Part shown: piece by piece, positions 46,540-58,400 of the stretch | How the letters are laid out: every line of letters begins with the position of its first letter | How positions within the stretch are numbered: position 1 is the stretch's first letter | Assembly (NCBI GenBank): GCA_018389105.1 | Contig: JACATO010002204.1 | Coordinates: forward strand, 2,356,001 to 2,420,000 | Length of the DNA stretch: 64,000 nt | Origin: Nautilus pompilius | Taxonomy: Eukaryota > Mollusca > Cephalopoda > Nautilida > Nautilidae | Direction: 5' to 3' | Notes under the pieces: generated by a model | What the model saw: the letters and a program-made list of their open reading frames with translations, nothing else | Databases searched by the model: none | What the model was told of the DNA's origin: nothing | Translations under genes and position numbers: made by a program

Positions 46540-47880
46540 GTGTTCCAAGCAGAACATTTTCGGGAGCTCCGCCCTTTCAATTTTCTATGGCATTCTCTTG
46601 TTAACAAGGCAAAATGCTCCTCTTTCTATCACAAATGGCACTGTCGATGTTTTCATTGCCAACACAATAGTTTTTATCTCGAGATCCTTGTATTTTGGCA
46701 GCTTCTCAGTTTCCTTAACACATACAGGCTATGGAGCCTTCACAATGCTCGGTTTCTACAAGGTTTAGTTTACTTTCTAGATGGTCTAAAAGAAGTCCCT
46801 GAGCTCGATGGCAAGTCCTCTCCCTGGAGCACAGCTGTGTATAGTACTGGGCTGACGATATCCCCTACCTGATTGACCGTCTTTAGTTTTTAGGATAGTC
46901 ACTACCTTACTTTCTCCCCGTGCCTTCTCCAGTCCGCAGAGGGCTCTCCTCGTTAATGGCCTGTGCGGTGGCCCTTACTCTAGCGCTCTCTACTTTAGTG
47001 TTGGTTAGATCTGTTTTAATGGCATAGATCCTATCTACTTATATGGAACCTGATGCAGTGGTATTCAGTTCGTCTTCTGTATTTTGCCCAAACGCACGTC
47101 TGAGCTGACGATATCCCATGCTGAGCTTCCACGGCGGTAGTTTCCTTACGTCCTCTCATCCGGTCATAGTCGGGATCCTGTTTAGTTGCTTCCTGCCAGA
47201 GGGACTGCACGCTCTTCACAGATGTATTGAATTTCCAAATGCCTTGACCTCCGTCTGTTACCCTGACTGAGAAGCCGGCCCTAAATTGGGAAGGTTCTCT
47301 CCAGGAAACCACGGCCGTGTTAGTTTACAGCCGACGTACATCCTGTCTGTTCTAGTATCTGGACATTTCTAAACGCATCTACCAGGCCCAGCTGCCAGAT
47401 TCCGCATAGGTACGCGTTCTATAGTTAGTGTCCGGTCCCTGCCTATCTATGTCAGGGTCTGGGATGCAGTTAAAGTCACCCATTACATAAACCGCGTCTG
47501 CAGGGAAAGACTTCAGTTTTTCTTCTAGTTCTAACCTGAGGCTTTGAAAGAACACCAGAGTTCTCTCGCAACGTTGGGAGCCCACGCCGATGCTATCAGG
47601 GCCTTTGCCTGGTCTTCTAGTTCAATGCTAACTATGATCAAACGTCCAGCATTATCACTATAAGAGTGTGAACTCCAACTTGGGGTGGAACAGTATGGCG
47701 CCGCGTCTGCGCCCAGCACAAGCTAGTTCCCTAACACGATCGGGTTGGGGGCAGAAACCTTCGCCTCCTTCCTGGTCGTCGCCCCCCCCCCGGGTTCCTC
47801 CCACGTACGTACGGCCCTTTACCGTACCCGCCACCTTCCCTGGGATCGTCTTTCTGATCAACATTTTCAATTCGCGCCAA
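46540..47880 (-). pseudogene. non-LTR retrotransposon, endonuclease present, RT core deleted
   Basis: Read on minus from 47880: GAILFHPKLEFTL, SDNAGRLIIVSIEL and VYVMGDFNCIPDPDIDR are consecutive blocks of an exonuclease/endonuclease/phosphatase (APE-type) domain. Then come linker blocks (VVTILKTKDG, GDIV, YYTQLCSRERT) of the kind that precede reverse transcriptase. The sequence then passes directly to KLPKYKDLEIK and VPFVIERGAF, which resemble the region after the RT (KYKDLEIE..., VPVVIGALG). About the whole RT domain is missing. Frameshifts and stops are common. Confidence 0.75.
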
Positions 47881-47982
47881 AAGCAGAAGCCCTGCTCACC
47901 TCTATCGGTATCCGGACGGGCTCGTCCATCTAGGCAGCGATACTACACTTTGACCCCCTTTTTTGCTGTTGTTTTGCTCGTG

Positions 47983-47985
<3 letters not shown>

Positions 47986-48013
<28 letters not shown>

Positions 48014-48036
48014 TGTGTGTGTGTGTGTGTGTGTGT
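47986..48036. repeat. (GA)n(GT)n microsatellite
   Basis: About 13 GA units followed directly by about 11 GT units. Confidence 0.97.
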
Positions 48037-48039
48037 CGA

Positions 48040-49820
48040 AACCAGAGAGTTTCGAAATGTTGAGATTTCCGAAGAAAACCTTGTGAGTTGAACCCAAAGG
48101 TTCGGGGTTGAGGATTTAGCCCTCGTGTAGAGAGTTCCGAAGTACTCAAAAAAGGGCTCGGAAAATCGAACCCCCTCCCCGGTGTTTGGTGATTGACTTC
48201 TCCGAAAAACCTCAGCGGGAAAGCCTCGGCACCGCGGGTCCACGTCGCGGTCCCACGAAGTCCAGGTCCTCCAGGAAAAGGATCGACCGCCGCATCCCTC
48301 TGGAAGAAACGCCATCACTGAAGACGCCAAAACTCTGTTACTACGGTCCCTCCCAAAAGGACCCTACCGTGCAAGATCCCAGCGCATCAAGACCCTTGTT
48401 TCAGCGGTTCAGCCTTTACCACTTACTCCAAACAGAACTCGAGCCCCAAGCCCCGGCAGAAGAAATCAATTCCGGCCCAGCCAGAGAAGGTCCAGGAGCC
48501 AGAACAAGACATTCTGTCCCTTCGTATTCATTGAATATTCTGTATTTTGGATCTTGTAATAAATTTTCGAAAAATAATGAGAATGGTCGAACATTTATTT
48601 TTTATTGAAATGGTTGAATTTAAAATATTTTAAAAATTCAAACTTAATTGAAATAAAATCTTTTTATGTTAAAAAATAACATCAACAACAACAACAACAA
48701 CAACAACAACAAAAGATATCGTCGAGGCCGACTCGTTTGCGTACACGTTTCATAAGCAGTCCGGAATGAGAGATCCCTATTTTCTTGTTCTTGGGGTTTG
48801 CAAAGAAGCGTCACGCCCAAACAAAAACCTACCGTCTCTTGAGTAGGGGACGAAAATGGTTATGACGCTCTTCGCAGTTGCCATAGAATCTTTGACGAAT
48901 TTTGCGAAATAAGATCACGATCGCCTTAAGTTTGTTTCACGAAGAAATAATCAGTAGGACATGAATCGTAAAAGAAATAGAAACACGAAAAATCACCAAT
49001 TTCCGGTTTATCTTTATTTGGTTTTTTTTTTAAAAAAAAAGAAGTTAATTGCAACACATAATCGATATGTATGATCTCAAATACAGAAATGCACTGAATA
49101 TTTCTGCAACAAACTTTCCTCAAAATTCATCAGCGTAGCTTCAGTAATTCTCTCCAGGTTTGCCTTTGATCTCAGACACGCAGACTATATAAACGTTCAC
49201 CGAGTTGTTTGCTGTATTGTTTTCTTTCTTTTCCCCTATTCACTGCTTTCAATACCGTTATTTCCGCGCTTACCGCTAATGTAAGTTATTTCTTATATAT
49301 TGGATATAAATCAGTAAGAAGCTCGCTCCGCTTTCCTGATTCGTACAGTCGATTCACTACTGAATGGTTTCAGTGAGACAGCCACGCTCCTCCCATATAT
49401 ATGTGAAGGTACATGTCTGCCCACATGAAGTAGCTGCATCACTAGACAAACGAACTAAGTTCGGAGTATGAATCACAATAAACTGGTGGCGTTGTGGACA
49501 GCTAAGAGAGATTCCGTCTATTTAGTCCTGATCAAGTATCCTTTGGGGTTCATCTTTCCCCCTGCTTTTAAATTCACCGTTGTCGTTCATGTGTTTACGA
49601 CATTAAAAAAAACAAAAACGGAAACGGATTCGACAACGAAATCAAAGAGAATAAAATGTCGCCTGCTTTTGGAGATTTCGCTTCGTGTAGCTCGCTCTAT
49701 GAATTCGCAGCTGCACATTTTGTATATACAGTCAGGTCTGCTGTGATAATTATCCCCGAAGACTAGAAGCAAGAAAACAAATCTTGCTGTCTGAATTCCA
49801 GAGTAAATAAAAGCTAAATA
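48040..49820. other. intergenic DNA; one unassigned open frame and (AAC)n
   Basis: A 140-codon plus frame at 48186-48608 is Pro/Arg/Ser-rich and ends near TTGTAATAAATTTT, which looks like a polyadenylation context, but no family was recognised. (AAC)n lies at 48682-48712. The stretch 48720-49820 shows nothing identifiable apart from a TATA-like CCCATATATATGTG near 49397. Confidence 0.4.
48682..48712. repeat. (CAA)n microsatellite
   Basis: About ten CAA units. Confidence 0.95.
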
Positions 49821-49842
49821 TTTCAGACGAGAGGCAGGCGTC

Positions 49843-49929
49843 ATGGCCCAGCACTTCAGCCTTTTCATGGTCTCGTCACGTGACTTCCGAAAGAAGCAGC
49901 GCTTACGCAAGGACTCGGACAGGTCCCTG
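49843..49929 (+). CDS. orphan exon candidate with strong donor
   Basis: An acceptor-like TATTTCAG ends at 49826. ATG in good context (GTCATGG) opens 29 codons, MAQHFSLFMVSSRDFRKKQR then LRKDSDRSL, ending at CTG|GTGAGT. Codon use (CGC, AAG, GAC, TCG, CTG) is GC-rich compared with the flanks and resembles real coding sequence. The frame is open back to the acceptor. No partner exon or family was recognised. It could be the first coding exon of an unrecognised plus-strand gene. Confidence 0.3.
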
Positions 49930-50106
49930 GTGAGTACACAGGCTCGAAAACAAATGGGAAAAAAAAAGCTAATTATTATTTTGAATTACAATTTAGTATC
50001 TTAGCACCGCTTATGTCGTATTTTCTGCGTCCACGCACGTGCCATGATTCCCGGGGCCAGCCACCAGCTCGTTCAGTCAGCCTACCTGGTGTGTTACGCG
50101 CATTTT

Positions 50107-50158
50107 GATTGGTCTGTTAAATGAGCTATATATATATGCCGCGTTTTATTCAGCAGCC
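50107..50158 (+). promoter_or_regulatory. CCAAT-TATA core-promoter-like arrangement
   Basis: An inverted CCAAT (GATTGGTC, about 50108) is followed 17 bases later by GCTATATATATATGCCGCG and then a TTCAGCAG initiator-like word near 50151. A CACGTG-type E-box (GCACGTGCC) lies near 50037. No coding sequence downstream was identified. Confidence 0.3.
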
Positions 50159-51154
50159 AAACAAACTTGGCTGTTGGGTACTGAATTCCTTAAGGAGAGG
50201 TGCAAATACTGAGAGTCGTTTCTGATATCGCCCTCCCAACTCGACAATCATAAGACTGCACTGTCAAAAAAACAAACAAACATCAGAAGAAAGTATTATG
50301 CTATTTCGCAGTATTGTTACTGTAAAACCCGTTTACAGATAACATACTATAATTTCGGCTGACTGACATATTGCTTAATGTCGCAGATGAATTATTTACA
50401 AAACAATCTATGAATGCCCTTTTTAAAATTCAGACGAAATACAATATTATTTGAACATTTTGTTTATTGCAGTAACGCTTCAAACATATTACAAACACTT
50501 TATTAAGGAAAACTATAGTAAACGTTAATAACTTCACAGTTACCGGTCCTTTTTATGGTAAAGTTACAGCATCCTTTCACTAGTGGCATCAGAATTTTGA
50601 CATATAATTAAGTGATATAAAAATCACACTGCCTTTGTACACGTTGCGCTCCTCTGACTGCGCATAAGAATCTATTTTCATCAGACTTTTCATACGTATT
50701 TTCATTACAATTTTGTCTCCCCCAATGATATAAATACATACAATATGAATATAAATAATTAAATAGATAAAATTGTTTTGGAGATAAAACAATCAAGCTT
50801 CTAAAGTGCATGCTTACTATATGTGTATCTGGCTCTTTCTCTAAAATGTAATAAGCAATCTGATTGGCTATTAGTGCAGAGAAACGTGTTTGTCTCTGTC
50901 TGCAGACTAACTTATTTTGCCCATAAAGGTCGGACACCTCTTGAGTTTACTCCTAGCAGCAGCACGACACTCGTGTTAGTACTGCACATTTTTTTGAAGG
51001 TAAAATGATAAAACTGATTATTATTTTTTTAATATAAAGACAGCAGCTTCTGTAAAGGTTTCTGCTGACCCAGCTTGAAAAATTCTTAAAGGAGACTGGT
51101 GGAGAACTTACTAAAACTATACCAGTGTTTTCTGTTGCTGCGTCGTACGCCGAG

Positions 51155-51427
51155 ATCTACAAGGGAGACAACCCTGGCGAAGTGTTGCATTTGTCTGCTA
51201 GAAAACGTTGCCAATCACGCGCCACGAGTGGAGCGGCACTTCCGACTAAGCCTTGCTGAACATCTTTAGATGTGGGAGGAAACCGAGGAGGTGCCCAGAG
51301 GAAACTTGTGCGAACGGCTGGTGAAGGATAGCAAGGTGAAACCATGCTACAAGATAAGCCAAAACCGAGCCGGTTCTGACCGGGATTCGAACTCGGGGCC
51401 CTTAGCCTTCCTTATCAGTTCAGTGGC
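51155..51427 (-). mobile_element. tRNA-derived SINE, 5' truncated
   Basis: On the minus strand the head contains ACTGATAAGGAAGGCTAAGG (anticodon-arm-like) and GAGTTCGAATCCCGGTC, a perfect T-arm and B box. The D-arm and A-box side is missing. The body includes CTCCTCGGTTTCCTCCCACA, like the TTTCCTCCCAC core seen in SINEs of marine invertebrates. The far end has GGTTGTCTCCCTT, the complement of the AGGGAGAYAAC word common at repeat ends in molluscs (recalled). Confidence 0.65.
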
Positions 51428-52479
51428 GTTTTTTTTTCTAATTTCAAGACGGTATTTTCAATAATTTTCGTTTGTTTTGTCGTTTTTCTCGTTTTATTTA
51501 TTTTAGACATCGTCAGATTACATTTTTCTGAAGGAAAGTGAAAGGAGGAAGAGGGAGTTAATGAGCTCACGAATGGGCGAAGAGAGTTCTGGCACGGAAG
51601 GGTAGTCAGGTTTCGTACCCGGAACTGCTTACCGACCAAACAAAGCAATTTATTAGAATTTGTGGAGATTTATTTATTTAAAAATGAAATTAAAAAAATT
51701 CTTGTTCTTGGTAAACCCCCGATTTGTTACTTTAAAACATGGTAAACACTACTTAATCGAAATTATTATTACTTATAACTACATACATACAAACAACCAA
51801 CTGATGGATCTTAGAACTGCTGTCTGCCTTCCCTGTGGTACCAGAAGTTTAGAACGTTGCCAGGTTCGTGGAATGGAGTTTTGCTTCATCTCCTGGGAAA
51901 TGAGATCAACACAAACTTACACCGATTAGAACTCGCCAGAGCTCACTTAATCAGCGTTAGTTTTCTCCTGTCAGATTATCTGGCTGCCTGGTTCTGTCAA
52001 AACAAACAAAACAAAAAAAAAACTTTATTATTATTTTCTTAACCCCCTCCACACCATCCCACTTTTCTGGTTCACACAAAACAACACGTAGCTTGAGCAA
52101 GCTGTAATTCTGGGTGTCGGCCATATTGCTGACAGAAAAGTATTGCATGCTAAAGCCACACGTGATGCCGACTAATTACTTGCGCCTCGGTGACTGAATT
52201 CCAAATTAAGATTTATACGTTTTGTTGTTTGGCTTAAGTAATGGTTTTTATGCATACTTCCGTTCTGTTTTAGATTTGGACTCAAGAGTAGACAAACCCT
52301 GCTACAGAAAGTTAAGAGTCGCTGGTGACGGTGGCATCCATATACAGGCTTCTGGTGTTCTCTTTGAACGGCGCAAATCCAATAACACTTTATATAATAA
52401 TAATAATAATAGGCACTACTTTGTAGGTGGTTGTCCTTCCATTTTAATTAGTGGTACTGACTGAAGGCTACAAGTTGCT

Positions 52480-53560
52480 ACTCAATGTGTGTTCTTCAGA
52501 ATACTTTGCTGTTATGTTCCTTGCTTCTGCTGTCTATATACTTTCCAGATAAGTCTTACAGTTCCTAAAATCATAGTCTCCTTTTATTTGCAAACCACAT
52601 ACCTGTAGTGCTGTGGAGACAGTTTTTTTGATGTTGTGTTCTGTCCCCTTTTATTATTTCTGTGCGCAAAGATGATATATGTTACTACTACTTTGATACT
52701 TCATATTCTCCTTTTCACTTTTGAGTCCTGGTAATTCATGATCTCTTTCTCTCTCTTTAACTGATTCGTGGTATCTGGTTTATTGTATTTGATCGATCTA
52801 TCCATTAGGATCAGGCCTGGTAAGTGGCAGGGCCAGTAGGGCCAGTTGGCATTGGCCTACGATTTTGAGGGGGCCCATTTCCCTGGTAGACATGGGGTTA
52901 AGTTCTTTTATTTTGTTGTTACTTGTAAGTACATTGTGTAAACTATATGTACTGTACACACAAGTATACACCAATACATAAATCATATATATTTATCGCT
53001 GATTTTAAAAATACTTAATGAGAAGTTTGAAGTGGGGCCTACATTTCCCATCTGGCTTGGGCCTATTTCCAGCTAGGCACGGCCCTGATTAGGATGTCCT
53101 TGTTCCAGTAGATCACTGTGTTACCATTCTTAGTGCTTTGTTGTGGTTGATGGTCCCATGGATATTGTGCTCTGGCCTTTTAGAAGTTACCAATGAACGT
53201 ATTTTACTATTTCCTCATACCAGATGATATATTCTACTGATGATAGTAATTTGCATCCTAACACCAAGTGCATTAGTATTTCAGGTTCCTTACTACACAG
53301 TCTGCAAAAAACCTCTATCCTCTCTTCAAGATTGACTTATCATATGCATGGGTTTTCCCCACCTGGTTCTGGAGAGCAAATAAATCTTTAATTTCACCCT
53401 TTATTCTGCTTTATTTTAGCCAGGCATTTATGTTTATGCACAAGTGGCCTTAGTATTTGCTTTTCATGGTAATCTATGTATTTGTTTCTCTTCGAGGAAC
53501 TTCTGTTTGTCTGATGTTATTTTGAATCTACATATCTTCTTAAGTGGCTTCACAGGAGCA
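52480..53560 (-). pseudogene. degenerate non-LTR retrotransposon, post-RT region
   Basis: Minus-strand reading: KGEIKDLFALQNQVGKTHAY, then CRLCSKEPEILMHLVLGCKL and LSSVEYI, which is the zinc-knuckle-like block (CxxC...HxxxxC) after the RT of many LINEs. Next are VIYWNKDIL and MDRSIKYNKPDT, separated only by the inserted hAT element at 52812-53087, and finally REKEIMNYQDSKVK. The frame is broken by stops. Related sequence may extend to about 54040, but no clear RT motif was read there. Confidence 0.75.
52812..53087. mobile_element. non-autonomous hAT element nested in LINE relic
   Basis: 276 bases beginning CAGGCCTGGTAAGTGG and ending AGGCACGGCCCTG, flanked by an exact 8-bp duplication ATTAGGAT (52804-52811 and 53088-53095). 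Excising it with one duplication copy restores a continuous LINE reading across the site. Terminal repeats are imperfect (CAGG.CC type) and no transposase is present. Confidence 0.88.
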
Positions 53561-54049
53561 AGGCATTAGTTGCTCTGTCTCTTCTTTTGAGATCACCTCC
53601 CTCTCTTATTGCAGATTTTCCTTGTGGTCTTGTTATTTCTAGTACAGTATGGTTTGGTTCATGTACCATTTGTTTTGTTGGGTTGATGATGGTGTTTGTT
53701 TCACTGTCACCTTAAACCCTGATTCTCTGATGACTGTCTAGTGAGGTTGCACTTATAGACTTTACATGGTCCTCCTGTTCTTTGGACACCTGTGAGGATC
53801 TTGGTAACCCAGGCAACATCTGAGCTGGTATGATCTGGTTTTGTGTTTTCCATAACAGATTTAAGCAGCTATTGGAACTGCATTTCATTTGATTCTTTAC
53901 CTACTGACCTGTCTGGTTTTGGTGGTCCTACCAGGAGTTTTATAAACTTCTGCCAACTTAACTTAATGGGTTATGCAAGTGCTCAAGTGTATCCTCTATG
54001 TCAAGGTAGTGGCTTCAGTCCAAGGATGGGTGATTATTATCATTATTGA

Positions 54050-55200
54050 TTTTATTAATTACTCAGTCATTGTTAAAAGTAGGAAAATGTTGAAGGATCC
54101 TGTAAAAGATATTAAAATAAATAAATGAGCAACAAACTGCCTAAAACTGGTAGTCAGAAAAGTAGCAAAATGTTTATTAAACCATTTATTAATGAGAGAA
54201 TTGAACCATCTCCTGAAGGAAATAGAGAGATTGCCTCTCATTTCTGGTACACAAACTGGTGTAACAGAAAAATATACAACTAAATCTACAGGCAATAACA
54301 GAAGATCTGCTTATCATTCTGTCTTTAAGAAATATATTTTACTAAATTGGGCAAGTAATGAACCAATAATTTGAGAGAAACTTCTAGAGTAGTAGCTAGC
54401 AGTAGTAGAGAGAACTCATTCTTCAAATGTGCTAAAAAGCATGACACAAGGCTGCCACATAAGGATGGATTACTATTCCTAAGGTTTACCTGAACAGATG
54501 CTTATAAAAATCATACATCACTTGAGTTAGGAATGCCTGCTGCAAAACTAGATAACCATTAAATCTTTTAATAACTCTGTGCAATGATGTTGTCAAGAAC
54601 AAAGCTTGGAAAATGAAAGTTTTTTGCTATTTTTCATAATTTACTGTAGTGTTCTTAACGACAAAAAAAAAACACTTTGTCACCGGGCCGCCCCATATTT
54701 GGAGGTGGGGGGGGGCTAAAATGTACAAAGCAAACAATTATAAATAAGAATTCAGACGAGACAGTATTTTAGAATATTTCGCTTTTATTTGTCTCCCTTT
54801 GCTTTCTAAAAGATTGCATTTCTCTGTAAAAACAATATTTAAAAATTATTTTTTTTTAACAAATTCCAAGTTCTTTTCTGCAATTAAAATTTTAAGGTGT
54901 TCGTTCCTTACTCTCTATAATAGGCAAATCAAACTTCTTGTAAGAACAAGTGGTTAGATTTATTTGTAAGGGTTTGTTTTGTTTGTTTTTTTTTTAAATT
55001 TCACGTCCTCGGCACAAGTTTAGTCCAATATGAAGCAGCGCCAGGCTTCGCCCGCCAAATATCTTCCCTGGTTCTCTAGGCGGGCCAGGAGACTTCAGCA
55101 TCTTCCGCACATCACCAGCTGAACAGAGCCGTGTGTGTATTGAAAGGTGGATTGAGCGCGGTATTTGGCAGCCCGGGTGTAATAATATTGGTGGGTGACA
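54050..55200. other. intergenic DNA upstream of ERCC1
   Basis: AT-rich sequence with a G run at 54707-54716 and T runs. It becomes GC-richer after about 55000. No coding sequence was recognised other than short chance frames. Confidence 0.6.
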
Positions 55201-55418
55201 GAGCCTGGCAGCACCGGTCGTTTTTTGTGAGGATGTTTGTGTCGCGCTGTTTCGTATTCCCTTTTATTGTTTTGTTGCTCAGATAACTGCGTACTACATC
55301 ACCGTCTACCGTATAGATTCGGAATTTCCGTTTATTTTATTTGCTTACTGCTTCTTTTACAAGTACATTTTGCTCATAAGTCACCCCCCCCCTCCCACCG
55401 TCCCTAACTTATGACAAT
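55200..55418 (+). promoter_or_regulatory. probable ERCC1 promoter and 5' UTR
   Basis: A CpG-bearing segment immediately upstream of the ERCC1 ATG, with a C-rich tract (CACCCCCCCCCTCCCACC) just before the start. An out-of-frame ATG lies 8 bases upstream of the chosen one (55411); it would give only a short non-homologous peptide and may reduce initiation. No TATA box was seen. Confidence 0.4.
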
Positions 55419-55481
55419 ATGGCTGCTAAAGAGAAGTTTCGCGTTCCTTCTGCGGATGAAATGGAAAGATCCAGCTTTTCT
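55419..55481 (+). CDS. ERCC1: ERCC1 exon 1 (coding)
   Basis: ATG (context CAATATGG) opens 21 codons, [20 protein letters not shown] then S, ending at TCT|GTGAGT in phase 0. The KFRVPSADE block corresponds to KKFVIPLDEDE near the start of human ERCC1. The in-frame start was preferred to the ATG at 55411 because that frame lacks this motif. Confidence 0.85.
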
Positions 55482-58400
55482 GTGAGTATATATATATTAA
55501 TTGTTTCACTCTTCATGTGGTATATTTATTTATTTTTTGAAGAATTTGTTTACATGATTCGTGTACACGTTCGAACTCCTGATATTAGGGAAGAGTAAAA
55601 AGTGGATATGTGATGCTGAATCTTCGTCTTTTTAAGACCTTCTGTCCTCAGTATAAGTTAGTGAATGAGAAGTGTCAGCCTCTGGATAGCGTAGCCGTAA
55701 TATTATCCAGCCTTGTGTTTTATTTTAACATTTCTGGTAAAGGGAAAGGAAGTGCCAGTGTTAACAATCTAAATAGCGATACAATAAAATAAATCTAAAC
55801 ACACTTGCACAAAGTATTCTTATCAAGACTGGTGAGCTGTTAGGCACTAACATGCAGGAGTGTTGATATTGTAGGTTGTTTTTTTTAGTTAGACTTGGTC
55901 TCAGTGATTTAGAGATTAGTAGAAGTGGGTGGTGTCACAATAAATGTAGCAAACAACATGTATTTTGACATCAGTCATCTGATTGTTTTGAATAGAGAGT
56001 AGAGTAAAGCTTGCCATTTGAAATAAGCCTGAGAAGGTAATCACTGTGTTATACAAGTGTTCTAGTTGTCCACTGGAAGTCTGCTCAATTAATGCCATGT
56101 TTCGTAGCTCATCAGTAAGTAGCTGTATTCTCTTCATTGACTTTGATATCTGATATTGATTTGGAACTAAAAAGATCCATGTCTAAGTAAATAATTTGTT
56201 GGTGTAGTTCAAGATAAATTTTCGTCCCAAGTTGTGAATAAATCAGCTAGGCTTCATGTATACCTATGTATGTATATATATGTTAAAAACTGTTTTTTTC
56301 TGCCAACAGTAAATAGTGATGATAACTGTGTTGTTAAGTTGACACTAAATTTATTGAGCAAGACAAGAGGTCAATCATTTGGATGTATAAAACGTGTTGG
56401 AATGATGAGTTAGGAGAGTAATGGTATCAATGAAGATTGGAAATTAGTTAAGGGTTCTTTTATAGATAACTGTAGTATAGCTTTTATTTGTAAGAAACTT
56501 TTTATCAGAATACTAAATACATTGGCATTCTTAATGACTTTGGCAGTTCAAAACTACAAAAAAATTGTACTGATATAATTAAAAACCTTGAAAAGAGTTA
56601 GAAAATATAAACTAAAAACCATTGTAAAATAATTTTTGTATATGCTTAATCTAATATTTAAGATAAAATTGGGAAACTCAAAAATAGATTTATTCGTTCT
56701 ATTAAGGAAATGTCGTATATGTTTAATGAATATTTTTTTTAGTGTATTTAGTGTTTAACATAAAGGGCTTTTGTGAGGATCATTTTATAAGTTGTCATTC
56801 TTAAGATTTATAGTTTGTGTGAAAACTATTTTAATCAAATTCTAGTGCTGCTAATACTATAGTAGAAGGGCAGAAAGGAAGTCTTTGCCTTAAATAAAAC
56901 CATGGTATGCTTAAAATAATTATTATTAAACAGTTCTAGTGCTATTCAAATATTGAATTGTTTGCATGCCTTGTATCTGTCTATTTGGAATTTCATTCAT
57001 TTGTCGACATGGATTTTGCACATCAAAGAGAATCAGGTAAATATAAATATATTAAAAATATTCACAATCTTAACAATTTCTACTTCAGGTTGCACCACTA
57101 TTCCCATCATACAAAAGGCTTACTGTACAAAAGTCTGATAGTATTGAATCAGATGTGAAGAAGACAGATGGTACCTTAAAACCAAGCTCTGCTCAGCAGC
57201 AAATTGCTTTGGCTCCATGCCATTTAGCAAGTAATGATTCTTCAAAAAGTAATGAAATAACAAAAACTGCAAAGATTGAAGGAGCAGATTTGCTATCAAC
57301 AGAGCAAAAACAGTGAGAAATTAATCTTTCATTTTTGTTTTTTTTTTGTTGTTGTTTTTTCTGAGCAAATTGTGAACTTACCTCTTTCTGATAACTCTTA
57401 AGCAGTCATGGATGGTTTTTAAAAATAGCAACCCTGGTTATTAGCAAATTATTTTATTTAGAAAACTTGATTTTAGTTTATTTAAGAAGTTAAAATGTTG
57501 CATTTATAGCTTATATATATATATATAGTTTTTTTCTTATGCTATCTATCTGGCTATGCCTCTGGTTTTTGATGTTTATCTTTTAAGGCTCCTATGGAAA
57601 TGTTTTTGAAATACATTATCAACCATGATTCCATAGTGACTGTTATCAGTGTTCCTTTGCTTGAAGAACGAAAGCTTAAGGGAAACACAAAATGGATTTT
57701 AAAGGTGAAAAAAAAAATGGCTAGTGGTGAAATTTTCTGGTTATCTATTCATTTTATAACATATGGTATTAGCATCATTATTATAGATTTTTAAAAAAAT
57801 CAAGTATCTTACATCACATGTTTGTTTTTTGCTGTTTTGACCTGGGTGGATGGGAGAGGGTTTTGACCTTGCACATACTGAATCTCATAAAAGTCCTCAT
57901 TCATATGCCAGGCAGCCATTCATGAAGAAAAAAAAAGAAAGATGAAATTTCCAAATGTTATGCTTGTTTATGTTCTGCAAAATTGTGAAAGTTTTTACCA
58001 AAAAAATTGTTTTAATCACATTTTGGCTCTTGTAAAGAAAGTCAGTCAGTGTTTGTAATATAACTATTGTCCATGCATGATACTATGACACAAATACTCA
58101 CAAGCAATATATTTTATTTCCATATACTTTTTAATTCTTTTTTTACTTAAAATATCATCATAATACATCACTTTTAGTGATTATTTCCAAACATTTCTAA
58201 TGGAAGGAGAGAGAGATGCATATGCACGCACGCACACCTTTAATATAATTTGAAAAAATATAACATTTACTGATGGAACAACTCTGTTACATTGAATATC
58301 TTTTGTTGGCAGTCTTCCACCAGCACTCCTCAGTGTTCTACCAAAGCCAGTTCAGACTCTCACTAATTCTGTGATAGTGAATCCACAGCAGGCAAGTACA

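Noticed and set aside
48186..48608. 140-codon plus frame ending near AATAAA
   Set aside because: No recognised domain; Pro/Arg-rich composition; kept only as an unassigned region.
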